Of a DNA stretch of 6,061 nucleotides, positions 4,922 through 6,061 are shown piece after piece (positions within the stretch are counted from its first letter, which is position 1; every line of letters begins with the position of its first letter). The position numbers and the translations under genes are program-made. Source of the stretch: Acidimicrobiaceae bacterium (GTDB taxonomy: Bacteria > Actinomycetota > Acidimicrobiia > Acidimicrobiales > Aldehydirespiratoraceae); the NCBI GenBank assembly GCA_009840695.1, contig VXNG01000180.1, positions 1-6,061 on the forward strand, read 5' to 3'. Below the pieces are notes generated by a model. That model was not told the DNA's origin, searched no databases, and saw nothing but the letters and a program-made list of their open reading frames with translations.

Positions 4922-5940
4922 CGGGGCCTCCTGCGGGACGAGGGTTCGAGCGCCGGTGGCGTCCAGTAGGTGTCGGCCTCGTTGATGTTGACGCCCGGAG
5001 CCACCACCGAGTCGATGGCGTCGAGCGTGTCCTCGTCGAGACGCAGATCGCCCACGGCCAGCAGCTCGGTGAGCTGGTCCTCGGTGCGCGGCCCGATGAG
5101 CACAGCCGTCACCGCCGGATGCTCGAGGATCCAAGCCAGGGCCATGTGGGTCATCGACACTCCCGCAGCGGCCGCTACCGGACCCAACCTCTCGACGGCA
5201 TCGAACTTGGCTTGGTTCCCTCCGTCGAAATGGTCGGGATTGGTGGCGCCCCGACTGCCCGGCGGGGCCGGGTCGGCTCGGGTGTACTTGCCGGTCAGCC
5301 AACCCCCAGCCAACGGACTCCAGGTGATCACACCCATGCCGTAGCGGGCGCACACATCGAGGACGTCGCTCTCGATGCCGCGGCACATGATCGAGTAGGG
5401 CGGCTGCTCACAGTGCGGGGCGATCGCCCCCGACCTCTGTGCCGCCCAGTGCGCCTCGACTATCTCGGAGGCCGGGAACGTCGACGTGCCCCAGGCTCTG
5501 ATCTTGCCCGCCCGCACGAGGTCGCTCATCGCCTCGACGGTCTCGGCGATGTCTGTGTGAGGGTCGGGCCGGTGCACCTGGTACAGGTCGATGTAGTCGG
5601 TGCCCAGCCTGCGCAGGCTGTCCTCCACGGCTCTCATCATCCACCGGCGAGAGTTGCCCTGCCGGTTGGGGTCGTCATGGTCGCCCACCGGGTTCTGGAA
5701 CTTGGTAGCCAGCACCACGTCGTCCCGGCGGCCCTTCAACGCCGGACCGATGATCTCCTCAGTGGCTCCGTCCCCGTAGGTGTCGGCCGTGTCGACGAGG
5801 TTCAGCCCGGCGTCGAGGGCGCGGTTGACGATGCGTCGGCAGGCGTTGACATCGGTGTTGCCCCACGGACCCAGCACCATGGTGCCTAGCGCGAGGGGGT
5901 TCACCCTGACGCCGCTGCGTCCGATCGTGCGGAACTCCAT
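4918..5940 (-). CDS. Aldo/keto reductase family oxidoreductase
   Basis: A 340-residue cytoplasmic NAD(P)H-dependent (beta/alpha)8-barrel reductase, full length for the family. The start MEFRTIGRSGVRVNPLALGTM is the canonical N-terminus, which fixes the ATG even though no good ribosome-binding site precedes it. The catalytic tetrad is complete: D50 in LVDTADTYG, Y55, K80 in LATKF and H123 in YQVHRPDP. Cofactor-binding elements are also present: WSPLAGGWLTGKY (207-219) and LIGPRTEDQLTE (281-292). It should reduce an aldehyde or ketone to an alcohol; the sequence resembles the broad bacterial group related to the Kv-beta/YghZ type, and the real substrate is unknown. The C-terminus ends in a basic SSRRRPR tail whose codons contain an AGGAGG. 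A gene ending at 6014 lies 73 bp upstream on the same strand and may be co-transcribed. Confidence 0.93.
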   Translation of the reverse strand: MEFRTIGRSGVRVNPLALGTMVLGPWGNTDVNACRRIVNRALDAGLNLVDTADTYGDGATEEIIGPALKGRRDDVVLATKFQNPVGDHDDPNRQGNSRRWMMRAVEDSLRRLGTDYIDLYQVHRPDPHTDIAETVEAMSDLVRAGKIRAWGTSTFPASEIVEAHWAAQRSGAIAPHCEQPPYSIMCRGIESDVLDVCARYGMGVITWSPLAGGWLTGKYTRADPAPPGSRGATNPDHFDGGNQAKFDAVERLGPVAAAAGVSMTHMALAWILEHPAVTAVLIGPRTEDQLTELLAVGDLRLDEDTLDAIDSVVAPGVNINEADTYWTPPALEPSSRRRPR

Positions 5941-6013
5941 AGCCGCCGGTGTCGTTGCGTCTCCGGGCCGGCTCAGCGCCTGCCCGCGGCGAGCGCAGCC
6001 GTCAAACGTTGCG

Positions 6014-6061
6014 TCAGCCGTGACCCTCGTCGGGGGTGGCGCCCCACTCGATGATCTGCAG
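6014..6061 (-). CDS. C-terminal end of an unidentified upstream gene, cut by window edge
   Basis: On the minus strand the last 48 bases read LQIIEWGATPDEGHG followed by TGA (6016-6014). Fourteen of the 15 sense codons end in G or C, the pattern of genuine genes here, and the segment ends 73 bp before the aldo/keto reductase start. Fifteen residues are too few to name a family. Evidence is codon composition and position only; the frame cannot be confirmed without sequence beyond the edge. Confidence 0.4.
   Translation of the reverse strand: MQIIEWGATPDEGHG

Noticed and set aside
5119..5889. 256-codon open frame on the plus strand opposite the aldo/keto reductase
   Set aside because: Low-complexity shadow product; the minus strand carries an intact catalytic tetrad and cofactor motifs.

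Overview
The window is GC-rich, densely coding DNA with strong G/C preference at third codon positions, frequent GTG starts, short intergenic gaps and at least one apparently leaderless start. This points to a high-GC actinobacterium. The family mix (VOC, PhyH oxygenase, DUF1330, aldo/keto reductase, YeiH-like and NCS2-like transporters) would suit an Acidimicrobiia-type environmental or marine lineage, but that placement is inference. I see no rRNA, tRNA, CRISPR array, insertion sequence or phage gene.

Layout, left to right. (1) 1-359, minus: VOC/glyoxalase-fold protein, running off the left edge just before its stop. (2) 360-418: short divergent promoter region. (3) 419-1696, plus: YeiH-type (PF03601) membrane protein, the 'putative sulfate exporter' family. 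(4) 1780-2628, plus: phytanoyl-CoA dioxygenase (PhyH)-family Fe(II)/2-oxoglutarate oxygenase, probably with its own promoter in the 83-bp gap. (5) 2629-2659: convergent gap with a hairpin. (6) 2660-4387, minus: NCS2-family permease carrying an extra cytoplasmic C-terminal domain that resembles a degenerate RsbW/GHKL ATPase fold. (7) 4388-4502: second divergent promoter region. (8) 4503-4790, plus: DUF1330 protein. (9) 4791-4921: gap with a hairpin, two short-chain-dehydrogenase-like fragments on opposite strands, and a possible 24-residue ORF overlapping the end of the next gene. (10) 4918-5940, minus: aldo/keto reductase with an intact catalytic tetrad. (11) 6014-6061, minus: the last 15 codons of a probable upstream gene.

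How they work together: there is no obvious single operon. The window looks like single-gene or two-gene transcription units for transport and small-molecule oxidation/reduction. The two clearest co-directional pairs are YeiH-like plus PhyH, and the edge gene plus aldo/keto reductase. A joint sulfur- or phosphorus-compound role for the first pair is possible but unproven.

The items most worth a second look are the transporter with the ATPase-like tail, whose usual substrate-contacting residues appear altered; a 13-bp near-identical motif placed 21-22 bp upstream of a -10-like hexamer in both divergent promoter regions; and the SDR-like remnants and small ORF after the aldo/keto reductase. I did not find a clearly new multi-gene system.
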